Shown: piece after piece, positions 53,100 to 61,529 of the stretch
Numbering within the stretch: the stretch's first letter is position 1
Layout: each line of letters starts with the position of its first letter
Assembly (NCBI GenBank): GCA_002898275.1
Contig: BEIQ01000001.1
Span: forward strand, 175,899 to 239,898
DNA from: a bacterium HR40
GTDB lineage: Bacteria > Pseudomonadota > Alphaproteobacteria > Geminicoccales > Geminicoccaceae
Direction: 5' to 3'
Length of the DNA: 64,000 bases
Program-made: the position numbers and the translations under genes
Notes under the pieces: model-generated
What the model saw: only the letters and a program-made list of their open reading frames with translations
Database searches by the model: none
Told to the model about the DNA's origin: nothing

Positions 53100-53413
53100 G
53101 CGGGGAATGGCAGAGACTGCTCGCCGAACTCGATGCGCTCGTGGTCGCTGCCCGGACCTGCCTCGAGCAGGGCGAGCTTCCGGACGTCGCTGCGCTCACC
53201 CGCGCCACCGAGAGCCTGCGGCGACAAATCGGCCGCATGGAGGTGTCGGAGGGGACGTCGGCGCAGCTCCAGCTCGCCGCCTTCGCGCTCGGTCTCGAAG
53301 GTCTCGTGGAGGCGACGCGCCGGAGCCTCGCCCGCACCCGGGACGAACTCGAGGCCTGCGAGCGCCAGCGCCGGGCGCTCGCCGCCTACCGGCAGTCGGG
53401 CAAAAGACCGTGA
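53096..53413 (+). CDS. Small helical protein of the flagellar export operon
   Basis: A 105-residue, highly charged, all-helical protein of unrecognised family. Two long helices are likely (residues 3-50 and 58-100), with Leu-rich heptad spacing, reminiscent of FlgN/FliT-type chaperones but without a clear signature. Its ATG overlaps the upstream stop (ATGA) and its stop overlaps the fliO start (GTGA), so it is translated with the flagellar genes. A function in flagellar export is inferred from position only. Confidence 0.6.
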   Translation: MSGEWQRLLAELDALVVAARTCLEQGELPDVAALTRATESLRRQIGRMEVSEGTSAQLQLAAFALGLEGLVEATRRSLARTRDELEACERQRRALAAYRQSGKRP

Positions 53414-53676
53414 GCGGCGCGGAGCTCGCTGGCGCGGGGGTGCTGCTGCTCGCGGTGGTCGGAGCGGTCCTCGTTTTCGGTCTCCTCGCCCGGCGCTTTC
53501 TCCCGTGGCTCGCCATCCCGACCGCAGTCGGCGCGGACATGCGCCTGCTCGCCTCTTGTCCGCTGGATCCTCGCCACCGAATCGTGCTCTTGCGCTGCCG
53601 CGGTCGCGACTATCTGCTGATCCTCGGTCCCGAGCGAGCCCAGCTCCTCGATCGGCTCGAAGGAGATGGGACGTGA
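53410..53676 (+). CDS. fliO: FliO-like flagellar biosynthesis protein
   Basis: An 88-residue protein with one transmembrane helix (about residues 5-28, rich in Val, Leu and Gly) followed by a small cytoplasmic domain. ADMRLLASCPLDPRHRIVLLRCRGRDYLLIL is the FliO-type beta segment, quoted here from two adjoining parts. FliO helps assemble FliP in the export gate. The short length is normal for FliO. Position directly before fliP, with a GTGA overlap, supports the call. Confidence 0.83.
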   Translation: MSGAELAGAGVLLLAVVGAVLVFGLLARRFLPWLAIPTAVGADMRLLASCPLDPRHRIVLLRCRGRDYLLILGPERAQLLDRLEGDGT

Positions 53677-54455
53677 GGGCGAGTCCGGTCGGCACGACCA
53701 GCGCCGAGCCGGCAGCTGCCCGCTGGCCGCGGAGGGGCGCCACTCTTCTGACCGCCTCCGTCCTGTTTTTGCCGCTGCCGCTCGCGGCCCAAGAGATCAC
53801 CCTCGATCTCGGTGCCGGCTCGACGACCGCTCAGATCGTCCGCCTGGGCATGCTGGTCGGAGCGCTGGCGCTCGCCCCCTCGCTCCTCGTCATGCTCACC
53901 GCCTTTACCCGGATCGTCATCGCCCTGTCGCTTTTGCGCACCGCCCTCGGCCTGCAGCAGTCACCGCCCAACATGGTGCTGATCGGGCTCGCCCTCTTCC
54001 TCACCCTGTTCGTCATGCAACCGACCCTGGAGCGGGTGTGGAGCGAGGGCATCGAGCCTCTCGTCGCCGAGCGGGTCGACGAACGCACCGCGCTCGAGCG
54101 CATGGCCGGGCCCCTGCGCGAGTTCATGTTGCGCCAAGCGCGCGAGAAGGATCTCGAGCTGTTCTTCGAAATCGCCCAGCTGCCGCCTCCCGAGGACCCT
54201 CTGGCGACGCCGCTACGGGTGCTGGTGCCCGCCTTCGTCATCGGCGAGCTCAGGCGCGCTTTCGAGATCGGGTTCCTCCTCTATCTGCCCTTCCTCGTGA
54301 TCGACCTGGTGGTCGCGTCGGTCCTCATGTCGATGGGCATGATGATGCTGCCTCCGGTCATGATCTCGTTGCCCTTCAAGCTGATCTTCTTCGTCCTGGT
54401 CGACGGCTGGCACCTCCTCGTCGGCAGTCTGGTCCAGGGCTTCGTCCAGGTGTGA
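53673..54455 (+). CDS. fliP: Flagellar type III export gate protein FliP
   Basis: A 260-residue core component of the flagellar export gate. A cleavable signal peptide (ATLLTASVLFLPLPLAAQ) precedes four membrane helices. The conserved signatures are LLVMLTAFTRIVIALSLLR, LRVLVPAFVIGELRRAFEIG and VLMSMGMMMLPPVMISLPFK, the last one the gate-forming Met-rich region. The GTG start overlaps the fliO stop. No fliQ or fliR follows in the next 600 bases, so the operon ends here. Confidence 0.96.
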   Translation: MRASPVGTTSAEPAAARWPRRGATLLTASVLFLPLPLAAQEITLDLGAGSTTAQIVRLGMLVGALALAPSLLVMLTAFTRIVIALSLLRTALGLQQSPPNMVLIGLALFLTLFVMQPTLERVWSEGIEPLVAERVDERTALERMAGPLREFMLRQAREKDLELFFEIAQLPPPEDPLATPLRVLVPAFVIGELRRAFEIGFLLYLPFLVIDLVVASVLMSMGMMMLPPVMISLPFKLIFFVLVDGWHLLVGSLVQGFVQV

Positions 54456-55079
54456 GCGGAAACGGGGAGCGGCCCGCACGGCCTGCCAGCGACGGCGGCG
54501 AAGGATCCGCAAGACCGCGCTGGGGGCGGGTGGCAGGGCGAGCGAGCGAAGGGATACCGGCGGGCGCTTCCGAGGCCTGCCGTCTCAGGGCGACGAGGCT
54601 CGGCAGCACGCTATGGCGATAGGGAAAGATCGATCGGGGGCTGGCGGGAGTTTGGCTTCGCCTCCCTCGCGCCGCGCTGCGTCCAGGCAGGTCGCTTTTC
54701 GGCATCCGGGTGTGCGCGGTCGTCGCGCGGCGCGCTCTCATGGTCGCATGCTCGATCCTGCTCTCTCGCGCGTCGGAGCGCTTTGACGGTCTCCGGCAAG
54801 GGCGCTGGACCATCGCGCGCGAGACCGCGCGGCAGCGCAGGTGGGATCGAGATGCCGCGCCAGGTGTCGTGGGTTTGCCTATCCGCCGGTCCGCCGAGCG
54901 GCCGAACGAGACGAACTCGGGCAGCACCCGTGGCCCTCGCGAACGCAGAACGACAGCGCTCCGAGGGCAAGATGCGAAAGACCGGCCATTCGCGGCCATG
55001 GCCTCCCGCTTCCCGTCCGTTTGGGAGGCGAGGGACGGCCCGCTGGCGACGGGGTCTCCCGAGCGCCGATTGGCGGGTT
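54456..55079. other. 620-base gap after fliP without a recognisable gene
   Basis: The gap lies between convergent fliP and the ECHDC3-like hydratase gene. Short open frames on both strands have compositions rich in Arg and Pro and no family features, and no tRNA, terminator or repeat array could be found. One imperfect hairpin is formed by CGGCGGGC and GCCTGCCG around 54560-54590. It may be decayed sequence where fliQ/fliR or another gene once was. Confidence 0.6.
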
Positions 55080-55874
55080 TCATTCTGCCGCCTGCGGCCA
55101 GACCGGCCGGCGCTTTTCGAGAAAGGCCTTGAGGCCTTCCTCGAAGCTCCGGCCGAGGGCGTTCTGCACGATCACCTCGGTGGTGAACGCATAGGCTTCT
55201 TCGAGGCCCATCTCGAGCTGCCGGTAGAAGGCGCGTTTGCCGAGGGCGAGCACATCCGCCGGCTTGTCGAGCAAGCGAGCGGCCAGGGCATCGACTTCGA
55301 GGTCCAGTTGGTCGCGCGGCACGACTCGGTTGACGAGGCCGAGGCGGAGGGCGGTGTCGGCGTCGACGAAATCGCCGGTCATCAGCATTTCCATGGCCGG
55401 TTTGCGGGCGATGTTGCGCGACAGCGCCACCATCGGGGTCGAGCAAAAGAGCCCGTACTTCACTCCGGAGGTGGCGAACCGCGCCTCTTCGCTCGCCACG
55501 GCGAGGTCGCAGGCGGCGACCAGCTGGCAGCCAGCGGCGGTGGCGATCCCATGGACGCGAGCGATCACCGGCTGCGGCAGGCGGGTCAACGCCAGCATCA
55601 CCTGCGAACAGCGGTCGAACAGGGCCCGCAGCGCCCCATAGGTGCGATCCTCGCCCATCTCCTTGAGGTCATGGCCCGCACAAAACGCCTTTTCGCCGGC
55701 GCCACGGATCACCACCACCCGAACTCTGCGGTCAGCGGCGATGGCTTCGAGGGTGGTGGAAAGATCGTCGAGCAGCCGCCGCGACAGGCTGTTGTAGGCC
55801 TGGGGCCGGTTGAGAGTGAGGAAGGTGACACCATCGGCTCGATCTTCGCGCAGGAGTTCTCGACTTTCCGACAT
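55080..55874 (-). CDS. ECHDC3-like enoyl-CoA hydratase/isomerase family protein
   Basis: A 264-residue crotonase-fold protein. The oxyanion-hole segments are KAFCAGHDLKEM and VHGIATAAGCQLVAACDLAV. Where active hydratases carry a catalytic Glu (usually Gly-Gly-x-Glu-Leu) this protein has GCQL, and the second Glu region reads YGLFCSTPMVAL, as in the ECHDC3 group. Normal hydratase activity is therefore doubtful. GGGGAG lies before the ATG, and the start is 15 bases after the paaN stop, so it belongs to the same unit. Confidence 0.85.
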   Translation of the reverse strand: MSESRELLREDRADGVTFLTLNRPQAYNSLSRRLLDDLSTTLEAIAADRRVRVVVIRGAGEKAFCAGHDLKEMGEDRTYGALRALFDRCSQVMLALTRLPQPVIARVHGIATAAGCQLVAACDLAVASEEARFATSGVKYGLFCSTPMVALSRNIARKPAMEMLMTGDFVDADTALRLGLVNRVVPRDQLDLEVDALAARLLDKPADVLALGKRAFYRQLEMGLEEAYAFTTEVIVQNALGRSFEEGLKAFLEKRRPVWPQAAE

Positions 55875-55889
55875 GACGGTCTGCTCCCC

Positions 55890-57566
55890 TTACGCAAGCG
55901 GCCGACGCCGCTGCACGATACGAAAGCGCGGGGTGACGAAGGCGAGGTCGGTGAGCGACGCATTACCGGAAGGATTGACCCCGCTCACGTGATAGTCGCT
56001 GAACGCCGCGGCCTGGTTCACATAGATGCTGCCCGTCAGGTTTTCCGACAGCGCCACGCCCGCCTCGAGCATCGCCGCCTCCATGCCGCGCCGGGCCGAC
56101 TCGTCGGTGGTGTGGACGAGCGCGGTGATGGCGCCCTTCGCGCGCGCCACCCGCGCCGCCCGGTCGATGGCGTCGAGGGTGCTGTCGGCCTCGATGACGA
56201 AAAAAATGGGGCCGAAGGCCTCCTGCATGTAGAGGTCCTCGTCGCCGCTCTCGACGTGCACGAGGAGCGGCGTGCGCATGCGCGCGTTCGGGAAGCGGGG
56301 ATGGGCATAAGGCGTCGAAGTCCGCAGCACGGCATTGCCAGCCGCCCGCTCGAGACGCTCGACGCGCTCGAGGGTGGCCGGGTTTTGGATACAGCCCAGG
56401 ATCTCGGCGCCGCGGGCGGGATCGGCGAGCAAGGCGTCGACCGCGCCGACGATCGCCTGGGCGACTTGGTCGAAGCTGCAATGGCCACGATCGCTGTCGA
56501 TCCCTCCCCCGGGCACGAAAATGAGCCGCGGGCTCGTGCACATCTGTCCCGAGTAGAGGGCGAGAGAGAACGCGAGGTTGCGCACCATACCGTCAAAGTC
56601 GGCAGTGGAGTCGATCACCACCGGATTGATGCCCGACTTCTCGGTGAAGACCGTCGCCTGTCGGGCATGTTCCTCGAGCCAGTTGCCGAAGGCGGATGAC
56701 CCCGTATAGTCGACGAGGGCGATATCGGGATGAGTGGCGAGTCGGGCAGCGAGCGGCTCTTGCTCGCTGTCGACGACGAGCTGCACGATGTTCGGGTCGT
56801 AGCCATGGGTGGCGAGTACCTCGCGGGCGGTCTCGACGGTCATCGCGAGAGGGAGCACCGCGCGAGGGTGGGGCTTGACGAGCACCGGATTGCCGCAGGC
56901 GAGATTGGCGAAGAGCGCCGGATAGGCGTTCCAAGTGGGGAACGTGGAACAGGCGATGACGAGCGCCACCCCTCGCGGTTGGATCGTGTAGATCTTCCGT
57001 AGCCGCTCTGTGCGGTCGCGACCGATGGGCTTCTCCCAGTCGGCTTCGGGCGGATGGAACCGCATCGCTTCCCAGCTGTAGGCGAGGGCCTCGAGGGCGC
57101 GGTCCTGGGCGTGGGGTCCGCCGGCCTGAAAGGCCATGACGAATCCTTGGCCGGTGGTGTGCATGACGGCATAGGCGAGCTCGAAGCTCCGGCGATGGAG
57201 TCGTTCGAGGATCTCGAGGCAGATTCCGAGCCGGCCCTCGACCCCGGCGTCGCGCCAGCCCAGGATCGCTCCTTTAGCGGCGCGCAACATGCCGGTGAGG
57301 TCGGGTGCGGGGTACCGGATATCGAGGGGGATTCCCCAGGGACTTTCTTCCGCCCCGATCCAGCCTCCCGTCGTCGACTGTCCCGGCAGCTCGAAGCGCC
57401 CTTGGAGCCGCGCCTCGAAGGCGGCTCGTCCGTTCGCCTCCGCCTCCTCGCCGTAGATCTTCGGGCTCGGACTTTCGGCAAACGCGGCATGATACCCCCG
57501 TCGTCTGCAGGCCGCGACGGCCTCGAGCAGGCGCTCCCGGTGCTTCTCGAACAATTGTACGGTCAT
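55890..57566 (-). CDS. paaN: PaaN-type aldehyde dehydrogenase of phenylacetate degradation
   Basis: A 558-residue aldehyde dehydrogenase-like protein of the stand-alone PaaN group, which lacks the fused hydratase domain of PaaZ. VALVIACSTFPTWNAYPALF forms the NAD site, TEKSGINPVVID holds the region of the general base and SGQMCTSPRLIFVPGGG the catalytic Cys. The final YHVSGVNPSGNASLTDLAFV is group-specific. It oxidises the ring-opened semialdehyde in the phenylacetate pathway by analogy with PaaZ. GGGGAGGG precedes the ATG; it is divergent from paaG and paaI across 103 bases. Confidence 0.88.
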   Translation of the reverse strand: MTVQLFEKHRERLLEAVAACRRRGYHAAFAESPSPKIYGEEAEANGRAAFEARLQGRFELPGQSTTGGWIGAEESPWGIPLDIRYPAPDLTGMLRAAKGAILGWRDAGVEGRLGICLEILERLHRRSFELAYAVMHTTGQGFVMAFQAGGPHAQDRALEALAYSWEAMRFHPPEADWEKPIGRDRTERLRKIYTIQPRGVALVIACSTFPTWNAYPALFANLACGNPVLVKPHPRAVLPLAMTVETAREVLATHGYDPNIVQLVVDSEQEPLAARLATHPDIALVDYTGSSAFGNWLEEHARQATVFTEKSGINPVVIDSTADFDGMVRNLAFSLALYSGQMCTSPRLIFVPGGGIDSDRGHCSFDQVAQAIVGAVDALLADPARGAEILGCIQNPATLERVERLERAAGNAVLRTSTPYAHPRFPNARMRTPLLVHVESGDEDLYMQEAFGPIFFVIEADSTLDAIDRAARVARAKGAITALVHTTDESARRGMEAAMLEAGVALSENLTGSIYVNQAAAFSDYHVSGVNPSGNASLTDLAFVTPRFRIVQRRRPLA

Positions 57567-57669
57567 CGATCCCTCCCCGCTTGCGGCCGGACCCGCTGCC
57601 GGCTCTACCAAACCCGCCGTCACCGGTCTATGGTGGCCGCGGCGACGTGATCGCGGGGGAGAATCGGGA

Positions 57670-58461
57670 GTGACCGAGCCGGCGGTTTTGTGCGCGGTGG
57701 AAGGGGGTGTGGCCGAACTCACCTTGAACCGACCCGACCGCCTCAACGCCCTCGACGAGGCGGCGCACGCTGCCCTCGCCCACCATCTCGCGCGGATCGC
57801 GGCCGACTCCAGCATCCGCGCCGTGTTGCTCACCGGGGCCGGGCGCGGCTTCTGTGCCGGCCAGGACCTGTCCGAACGGCTCGCCCGAGAGGGCAGCGAT
57901 GCCCCCGATCTCGGGGACACGCTCGAGCGGCTCTACAATCCCCTCGTCCGGAGCCTGCGCACCCTGGACAAGCCCGTGGTGTGCGCGGTCAACGGGGTGG
58001 CCGCAGGAGCTGGGGTCAGTCTCGCTCTGGCCTGTGACATCGTGCTGGCCGCGCGCTCCGCCTCCTTCGTCCTGGCCTTCGCGCGCATCGGCCTCGTTCC
58101 CGATTCGGGCGCGACCTGGTTCTTGCCGCGGCTCGTGGGCGAGGCGCGCGCCCGCGCCCTGGCACTGCTCGGCGAGAAGGTGAGCGCCGAACAGGCCTGT
58201 GCCTGGGGCCTGGTGTGGAAGGTGGTGGACGACCAGCGTCTGCTCGACGAGGCGCGCACCCTCGCACGCCTGCTCGCCACGGGCCCGACGCGTGCCTTCG
58301 CGCTGACCAAGCGGGCCTTGGCCGCGACCTGGGACCAGCCCCTCGATTCCCAGCTGGCACTCGAACGCGACCTGCAGCGCGAGGCCGGGCAAACCGCCGA
58401 TTATCGCGAGGGGGTGCGCGCCTTTCTCGAGAAGCGGCCGGCCCGCTTCGAGGGACGTTGA
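57670..58461 (+). CDS. paaG: PaaG-type enoyl-CoA isomerase/hydratase
   Basis: A 263-residue crotonase-fold enzyme. GRGFCAGQDLSE and VNGVAAGAGVSLALACDIV form the acyl-CoA pocket, and GLVPDSGATWFLPRLVG is the PaaG mark with the active-site Asp. PaaG converts 1,2-epoxyphenylacetyl-CoA to the oxepin and also acts as a double-bond isomerase. The start is GTG 57670. The paaI gene follows after two bases. Confidence 0.9.
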   Translation: MTEPAVLCAVEGGVAELTLNRPDRLNALDEAAHAALAHHLARIAADSSIRAVLLTGAGRGFCAGQDLSERLAREGSDAPDLGDTLERLYNPLVRSLRTLDKPVVCAVNGVAAGAGVSLALACDIVLAARSASFVLAFARIGLVPDSGATWFLPRLVGEARARALALLGEKVSAEQACAWGLVWKVVDDQRLLDEARTLARLLATGPTRAFALTKRALAATWDQPLDSQLALERDLQREAGQTADYREGVRAFLEKRPARFEGR

Positions 58462-58463
58462 GA

Positions 58464-58919
58464 ATGCAGGAAAGGACCTCTCTCGAAGGTGCCGCCTTGG
58501 CCGAGCGGGTCGCGCGGGGAATGTACGCCAAGGACCGTGCGTCCCAGACCATGGGCATGGAGCTGCTCGCGGTCGGGCCGGGCTATGCCCGGTTGGCCAT
58601 GCGCGTACGGCCGGACATGCTGAACGGCCATGCCATTTGCCACGGCGGTCACATCTTCACCCTCGCCGATTCCGCCTTCGCTTTCGCCTGCAACTGGGAC
58701 AATACCGTCACGGTCGCTCTCGCCTGCCACATCACGTTCGTCGCCCCGGCCTACGAGAACGACCGACTGATCGCCGAGGCGCGCGAAGTCTCGCGGGCCG
58801 GTCGTACCGGTGTCTACGACGTCACCGTCAGCCGCGAGGACGGCACGCTCATCGCGGTCTTCCGCGGCAACAGTTACCGCACCCGCGGCGAGGTGGTGGA
58901 TCTGGGAGAGCAGGGCTGA
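58464..58919 (+). CDS. paaI: PaaI-type hydroxyphenylacetyl-CoA thioesterase
   Basis: A 151-residue hotdog thioesterase. MLNGHAICHGGHIFTLADSA contains the conserved Gly-His-Gly-Gly core with the active-site Asp two turns later. PaaI rescues CoA from dead-end phenylacetyl-CoA derivatives. Unlike the other hotdog gene at 36.8 kb, it has the length and motif of true PaaI and the right neighbours. Confidence 0.92.
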   Translation: MQERTSLEGAALAERVARGMYAKDRASQTMGMELLAVGPGYARLAMRVRPDMLNGHAICHGGHIFTLADSAFAFACNWDNTVTVALACHITFVAPAYENDRLIAEAREVSRAGRTGVYDVTVSREDGTLIAVFRGNSYRTRGEVVDLGEQG

Positions 58920-58920
58920 G

Positions 58921-58980
58921 GGCGAAGTTCGCCGACATCGATGGAGCTCGACCCGGTACCGGGACGAGGGCCAATGTCGG
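58921..58980 (+). promoter_or_regulatory. Palindrome cluster after paaI
   Basis: Right after the paaI stop GGCGAA and TTCGCC (58921-58933) form a near-palindrome with a one-base centre. It runs into a long stem: CCGACAT (58932-58938) pairs with ATGTCGG (58974-58980), CTCG (58947-58950) with CGAG (58965-58968), and CCCG with CGGG inside the perfect palindrome 58952-58963. No T-run follows. It could end transcription with help of a protein, or be an operator for the downstream gene. The remainder of the gap up to 59186 shows nothing. Confidence 0.35.
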
Positions 58981-59186
58981 GGGTCGGCGAAAGCGCGTGC
59001 GCAGGTCGGCACCGGCCCCTGCTCCGGCGAGGTTGATGAGGGCGACGTCGGCCACCTACATGAGCGTGCCCGGGAAGAGATGCGGGGTGGATCCGGCTGC
59101 GCACGGGTGGCCGGATGGGGGCTTAGGGCTGCATTCGGTCGAGCGTGCCCGAACTCGAGAGTCCAGGGTTCCTGGCCGGAGGGAAC

Positions 59187-60578
59187 ATGCGCTACGGCAA
59201 GGCAGGGTCGAGCCTGCTCGTCGCTCTGCTTTGGGGCTTGCAGGCTTTGGGCGAGCCGGCGGCCGCCCAGCAGGCCGCGACGGGTGGAGCGAGCCCACCG
59301 ACGGTGGCTCCGGCGGCGCCCGCCGCTGCACCGGAAGTCGGCGAGGTCCAGGAGCTGATCCGTCGGATGGAGGAGCGCATCCGCCGCATGAACGAGGCCG
59401 CGGCGGAGCGCGACCGGGCGCTGGAATTCTTGCGCAAGCAGGTCGAGGAGGCGACAGCCCTCATTGGCGAGAGCAGCGAGGCCGCACAGTCGCTCAAGGA
59501 GCGCGCCGCGGCGCTGGCCACCAACCTCGAGGACATCAGCAAGGATCGCGACACCCTCTCGGGAGCGGTGAACGAGCGCGAGGAACTGCTGCGGGCGCTC
59601 GAGCAGCGGGTTGCCGCCCTCACCGATATGCTCGGGCTCGAGCGGCCCAATCGTTATGCCCTCGACGACAGCCTCGAAGCGCTGCGCGGCCAGCTCGAGG
59701 CGCGTCTGGCCGAGGAATCGCGGCGGCGCGGTGAGCTCGAAGGCAAGCTCGGCGAGCTCGAGCAGACCCTCGCCGGCGAAAGGCAGGCGCGGGAACAGCA
59801 GGTGGCTGCCCTCGAGCAGCGGTTGCGGCAAGAGCGCGACGCCCATGCCGCGCAGCGTGCGGCCCTCGAGAAGGGGGTGGTCGAGCGCGACCAGCGGATC
59901 GCGGCCTTGCAACAGGAGGTCGACGTCGAGCGCAACCGCGTGCGGGCGCTCGATCAGGAGATCGCCCGCCTCAATGCTCAGCTCGCGCGGATGAAGGAGC
60001 TATTGGTCTCGCTCGAAGGCGATCTCGCGCATTACGGCGAGCGGGAACAGGTGCACCTCGCGCAGATCGCCGATCTCCAGAACCAGCTCACCTCGGGCCT
60101 TGCCCGCAAGGTCGAGGAGCTCACCCAATATCGTTCGGAATTCTTCGGTCGGCTCCGGCAGGCGCTCGCCGATCGTCCGGAAATCAAGATCGTCGGTGAC
60201 CGTTTCGTCGTCCCGGCGGAGCTGCTGTTCCCCTCCGGTTCCGCTCAGCTGGAGCCCGAGGGCCAGCGCGAACTCGTCAAGCTCGCGGCGACGCTACGGG
60301 AGGTGGCGGCGACCATTCCTGCCGACATCGACTGGGTGCTGCGGGTCGATGGTCACACCGACCGACGCCCGCTCTCGCCGGAGTCTCGCTATCGCTCGAA
60401 CTGGGAGCTGTCGGCAGCACGGGCGCTCACGGTGGTCGAATTCCTCGTCGCTCAGGGCATTCCACCCGAGCGCTTGATGGCGGCGGGTTTCGGCGAATAC
60501 CACCCGGTGGATCCCGGCGATAGCGAGGAGGCCTACCGCCGGAACCGTCGAATCGAATTCCGCCTCACCCAGCGCTGA
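59187..60578 (+). CDS. Coiled-coil OmpA-domain peptidoglycan-binding protein
   Basis: A 463-residue exported protein. The signal peptide (SLLVALLWGLQALGEPAAAQ) is followed by a Pro/Ala linker and an uninterrupted coiled coil of more than 250 residues rich in Glu, Arg, Leu and Gln (about 65-325). The C-terminal OmpA/MotB domain has VPAELLFPSGSAQLEPEG, VDGHTDRRPLS and NRRIEFRL for peptidoglycan contact. It is an MotB-like architecture without a membrane ion-channel helix, common in alphaproteobacteria next to MotA-like genes, though none is here. GGAGGG precedes the ATG. Confidence 0.85.
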   Translation: MRYGKAGSSLLVALLWGLQALGEPAAAQQAATGGASPPTVAPAAPAAAPEVGEVQELIRRMEERIRRMNEAAAERDRALEFLRKQVEEATALIGESSEAAQSLKERAAALATNLEDISKDRDTLSGAVNEREELLRALEQRVAALTDMLGLERPNRYALDDSLEALRGQLEARLAEESRRRGELEGKLGELEQTLAGERQAREQQVAALEQRLRQERDAHAAQRAALEKGVVERDQRIAALQQEVDVERNRVRALDQEIARLNAQLARMKELLVSLEGDLAHYGEREQVHLAQIADLQNQLTSGLARKVEELTQYRSEFFGRLRQALADRPEIKIVGDRFVVPAELLFPSGSAQLEPEGQRELVKLAATLREVAATIPADIDWVLRVDGHTDRRPLSPESRYRSNWELSAARALTVVEFLVAQGIPPERLMAAGFGEYHPVDPGDSEEAYRRNRRIEFRLTQR

Positions 60579-60587
60579 AGGCCGACC

Positions 60588-61529
60588 TTGAGTCCACGCG
60601 CCATCATCCTCGACTGCGATCCCGGGCAGGACGACGCGGTAGCCATTCTCCTCGCCCTGGCTTCGCCCGAGGAGCTCGAGCTGATCGCCATCACCACCGT
60701 CGCCGGCAACGTGCCGCTCGTCCGCACCTCCGCCAACGCCCGTCGGGTCGTCGATTTCGCGGGGGGCGATGTGCCGGTCTATGCCGGGGCGGCCAAGCCG
60801 CTGTTGCGGCCGCTGGCGACCGCGGAACATGTCCACGGTGCCACCGGTCTCGATGGCAGCGAGCTGCCGCCGCCGCGCCGGCCGCTCGCTCCCGGCCATG
60901 CCTCCCGCGCCATCGTCGACCTCGTACGAGCGAGACCGCCGAAAAGCGTCACCCTCGTGGCCACCGGTCCGCTCACCAATGTCGCCTTGGCGCTAGCCCT
61001 GGCTCCCGATCTCGGGGAGAGGCTGGAGGCCATCGTCCTCATGGGCGGGGCGATCGGCCTCGGCAACGTCACTCCAGCGGCCGAGTTCAATATGTTCGTG
61101 GATCCCCATGCGGCTGCCATGGTGTTCACCGCGGGCGTGCCGATCGTCATGTTCCCCCTCGATGTCACCTGGCAGGTGCGGGTCACGGCCGAGCGTCTGG
61201 CCCGCATCGCCGCCATCGGAACTCCCCTCGCCCGGGCCGTCGCTGGCATGCTCGCCTTCTATCGCGGCCGCGGAACGCGGGAGGATGCGCCCCGCGGGGC
61301 GCTCCACGACCCGTGCACCATCGCCTGGCTCGTCGAGCCGAGGCTCTTTTCGGGTCGGCCGTGTGCCGTCGAGGTCGAGACTGCGAGTCCCACCGCTCTG
61401 GGGCGGACCCTCGTCGACTGGTTCGGGGTCACGGACCGTCCGCCCAATGCGACCGTGATGCGCGAGGCGGATGCCGACGGTTTCTTCGCCCTGCTCGAAA
61501 AGCGCCTCGCCCGTTTAGGTGGCGGGTAG
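60588..61529 (+). CDS. Inosine-uridine-type nucleoside hydrolase
   Basis: A 313-residue IU-nucleoside hydrolase that cleaves N-ribosidic bonds of nucleosides. The calcium-binding motif DCDPGQDDA is at residues 9-17, and EFNMFVDPHAAAMVF and LHDPCTIAWL provide the later metal and catalytic residues. The start is TTG 60588 with GAAGG six bases upstream; the alternative would remove the DCDPG motif. It begins nine bases after the OmpA-domain gene and overlaps the convergent agmatine deiminase gene by 15 bases. Confidence 0.93.
   Translation: MSPRAIILDCDPGQDDAVAILLALASPEELELIAITTVAGNVPLVRTSANARRVVDFAGGDVPVYAGAAKPLLRPLATAEHVHGATGLDGSELPPPRRPLAPGHASRAIVDLVRARPPKSVTLVATGPLTNVALALALAPDLGERLEAIVLMGGAIGLGNVTPAAEFNMFVDPHAAAMVFTAGVPIVMFPLDVTWQVRVTAERLARIAAIGTPLARAVAGMLAFYRGRGTREDAPRGALHDPCTIAWLVEPRLFSGRPCAVEVETASPTALGRTLVDWFGVTDRPPNATVMREADADGFFALLEKRLARLGGG

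Noticed and set aside
54783..56699. Long plus-strand frame opposite the ECHDC3-like and paaN genes
   Set aside because: It is the antisense of two well-supported genes; codon use and composition are those of a shadow frame.
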